From Pseudomonadota bacterium (lineage in GTDB: Bacteria > Pseudomonadota > Alphaproteobacteria > Sphingomonadales > Sphingomonadaceae), in assembly GCA_029781465.1 (NCBI GenBank), contig JAKOWQ010000395.1, forward strand, positions 1 to 6,863: 6,863 bases of DNA, given 5' to 3'. Under the pieces are notes generated by a model. The model did not search any database. It saw only the letters and a list, made by a program, of their open reading frames with translations, and was not told where the DNA came from. Every line of letters starts with the position of its first letter. Position 1 is the first letter of the stretch. This document shows, in pieces, positions 5,436 to 6,863 of the stretch. The position numbers and the translations under genes were made by a program.

Positions 5436-6785
5436 TCAGACCGCCGAACTGAAGCGGCGCAGCGAATCCTGGCGATAGGGATCGAACAGCGCGGCGATGG
5501 TACGGGCGTAGGGCAAGGCTTCGGGCGCGATGGTCAGGCGGTTGCCCTCGATCCGGGCCAGCCCCCGTTCAATGAACACACCCAGGCGGCCCCCGACTTC
5601 GGCCCTCAGCGCAGGCTCAAGCTCGGCCTCTCCACGGCACAGCAGCGCTTCGATCACCGCACCGCGGCGGCGATCTTCGCGGTCCCGCGTCACGCCAAGC
5701 GCGGCCGGAAGCAAATCCTGCGACAGCAGCATGCGATAGCGCCCGGCGTTCTTCTCGTTCTGGACCAGCAGGTTCGGAAAGCAACTGATTGCCGAGGCCC
5801 CAAGACCGACCAGCGTTTCCGCCTGATCTTCGGTGAAGCCCTGAAAATTGCGCCGCACCCGGCCCCGGGCCGCCGCTTGCGCCATCGGATCGCCGGGCAG
5901 GGCAAAGTGATCGAAGCCGATCGGCACATAGCCCGCCCCGACAAGGCGGCGGTATCCGTATTCGGCCATGGCAAAGCGCGCGTCCTGGCCGGGCAGCGCG
6001 GATGCATCGATTCGGCGCTGGCGAGGCAGCATGTGCGGCACGTGGGCATAGCCGAACAGCGCAATCCGGTCGGCACCCAGCTCGATCGTGCGGGCGAGCG
6101 TGGCCTCGAGCTGGTCGACCGTCTGCCCCGGCAGGCCGTACATCAGATCGTAGTTGAGCGAGCTGATCCCCGCCTCACGCAAGCACCGCGTGGCCTGGAC
6201 GATCTCCTCGTCCGGCTGGATCCGTCCGATTGCCGCCTGCAGCGCGGGATCGAAGGTCTGCACCCCCATGCTGGCATGGCTGACCCCGATCCAGCCGAGC
6301 ACCTGCCCCCATTCCTGGGTCAGGGTGCGCGGATCGAGCTCGATTGACCAGACCGGTTCCTCAAGCGGCATGTGCAGCGTCAGCGCGTCGACCAGACGGA
6401 CGAAATCGGTCGGCGCGATGGCATTCGGGCTGCCTCCGCCAAAGGCGATCCGCCGTACCCGCGCGCCGCTGCCCAGCCGCGCGCCGGTGATCGCGATCTC
6501 GCGGTGCAGCGCATCAAGGTAGCTGTGCAGCCGCTGCTGCTTGTTGGCCGCCCCGGTGTTGCAGCCGCAATACCAGCAGATCTGCTGGCAAAAGGGGATA
6601 TGGACATAGAGCGACAGATCGCCCTCGACACCGCGCAGCGCCGCGTCGGCCTCGACCGGCCCCACCGCGGGTGAGAATTCGGCAGCAGTCGGAAAGCTGG
6701 TATAGCGCGGTACCGGCGTTGCCAGCAGATCGGGATGATAGGGCCACATGGCGGTCGGTATGGCCGCCGCGAAGAAAGCGTTCAT
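5436..6785 (-). CDS. hemN: Oxygen-independent coproporphyrinogen III dehydrogenase (radical SAM)
   Basis: HemN oxidatively decarboxylates two propionates of coproporphyrinogen III to give protoporphyrinogen IX, using two S-adenosylmethionine, without oxygen, in the cytoplasm. In 449 residues (family about 450) it shows PRYTSFPTA (26-34), YVHIPFC (60-66), and the iron-sulfur cysteines Cys66, Cys70, Cys73 with Cys75 (CX3CX2CXC), as in E. coli HemN. Further on are GGGSP (116-120) for SAM, IELDPR (148-153), QTFDP (176-180), YDLMYGLPGQT (212-222), YAHVPHM (246-252) and RNFQGFT (312-318). RNFQGFT and the fourth cysteine separate true HemN from HemW. GGGSP has Ser where GGGTP is usual, a mild change. 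The ATG at 6785 has only a poor ribosome site. The ATG at 6749, starting MWPYHPDLL, is a real alternative, since that is where the recognisable family sequence begins. The upstream gene probably ends 29 bp before it. Confidence 0.95.
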   Translation of the reverse strand: MNAFFAAAIPTAMWPYHPDLLATPVPRYTSFPTAAEFSPAVGPVEADAALRGVEGDLSLYVHIPFCQQICWYCGCNTGAANKQQRLHSYLDALHREIAITGARLGSGARVRRIAFGGGSPNAIAPTDFVRLVDALTLHMPLEEPVWSIELDPRTLTQEWGQVLGWIGVSHASMGVQTFDPALQAAIGRIQPDEEIVQATRCLREAGISSLNYDLMYGLPGQTVDQLEATLARTIELGADRIALFGYAHVPHMLPRQRRIDASALPGQDARFAMAEYGYRRLVGAGYVPIGFDHFALPGDPMAQAAARGRVRRNFQGFTEDQAETLVGLGASAISCFPNLLVQNEKNAGRYRMLLSQDLLPAALGVTRDREDRRRGAVIEALLCRGEAELEPALRAEVGGRLGVFIERGLARIEGNRLTIAPEALPYARTIAALFDPYRQDSLRRFSSAV

Positions 6786-6793
6786 TGCGACGG

Positions 6794-6805
6794 CTCAAAT
6801 TTGAG
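6794..6805. promoter_or_regulatory. Perfect 12-bp palindrome in the hemN leader
   Basis: CTCAAATTTGAG is its own reverse complement and sits in the 29-bp gap before hemN, 8 bp from the ATG at 6785. It is AT-rich against a GC-rich background. It has no loop suited to an RNA hairpin, so an operator is likelier. It does not match the FNR consensus, and the binding protein is unknown. Confidence 0.3.
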
Positions 6806-6814
6806 GCAAGTCTG

Positions 6815-6863
6815 TCAAGCTGCCGAATCGTCCTCGTCGTCGATCAGAATCCGGGCCGCCGCG
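6815..6863 (-). CDS. C-terminal tail of an unidentified upstream gene (partial)
   Basis: On the minus strand a frame open from the window edge ends at TGA (6815-6817) and encodes AAARILIDDEDDSAA. The acidic, alanine-rich end looks like a real protein C terminus, and the 29-bp gap to hemN is what an operon would show. Fifteen residues are too few to name a family. In many alphaproteobacteria a Crp/Fnr regulator neighbours hemN, which is a guess here. Another frame is also open across the edge, so even the frame is not certain. Confidence 0.4.
   Translation of the reverse strand, partial: AAARILIDDEDDSAA

Noticed and set aside
5277..6347. 356-codon plus-strand open frame starting with TTG
   Set aside because: It is the codon-aligned antisense of hemN extended into the intergenic region, without a ribosome site or domain.

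Overview
The window looks like the chromosome of a GC-rich alphaproteobacterium, most likely a sphingomonad (Novosphingobium, Sphingopyxis or Erythrobacter type). This rests on the very high G+C, codon choice that almost avoids TTA, CTA and TCA, and the family members present: a PhoK-type alkaline phosphatase, an ScsB-like DsbD, a HemN containing the sequence MWPYHPDLLATPVPRYTSFP, and a thiolase-like protein paired with an SDR. No mobile element, CRISPR array, tRNA or rRNA is visible, so this is ordinary genomic backbone rather than an island.

Layout: positions 1-714 (minus) hold the N-terminal part of a lipoprotein alkaline phosphatase of the PafA/PhoK type, cut by the window edge. After an 85-bp divergent intergenic region, a 681-residue DsbD/ScsB-type membrane protein runs on the plus strand (800 or 806 to 2845). 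Its stop overlaps by 8 bp the 3' end of a converging minus-strand pair: an SDR oxidoreductase (5110-4355) followed, through a GTGA stop/start overlap, by a SCP2-thiolase-like protein of the TLP1 type (4358-2838). Upstream of the pair lies a 325-bp non-coding region (5111-5435) with a perfect FNR/anaerobox-type palindrome, a candidate sigma-70 promoter and several GC-rich hairpins. Then comes hemN (6785-5436, minus), encoding oxygen-independent coproporphyrinogen III dehydrogenase. The last 49 bases probably hold the acidic C-terminal tail of another minus-strand gene ending 29 bp before hemN.

How the genes relate: the SDR and thiolase-like protein are almost certainly one translationally coupled unit, probably acting on an acyl-CoA or other carbonyl/hydroxyl substrate, though neither substrate is readable from sequence. 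HemN makes haem without oxygen. The FNR-type box lies not at the hemN promoter but in front of the SDR-thiolase pair, suggesting that the pair may respond to oxygen. The DsbD-like protein and the phosphatase are envelope functions transcribed divergently and need not be functionally linked. No wholly new system is evident. The most unusual items are the FNR-type site and the thiolase-like protein that lacks the usual catalytic cysteine.
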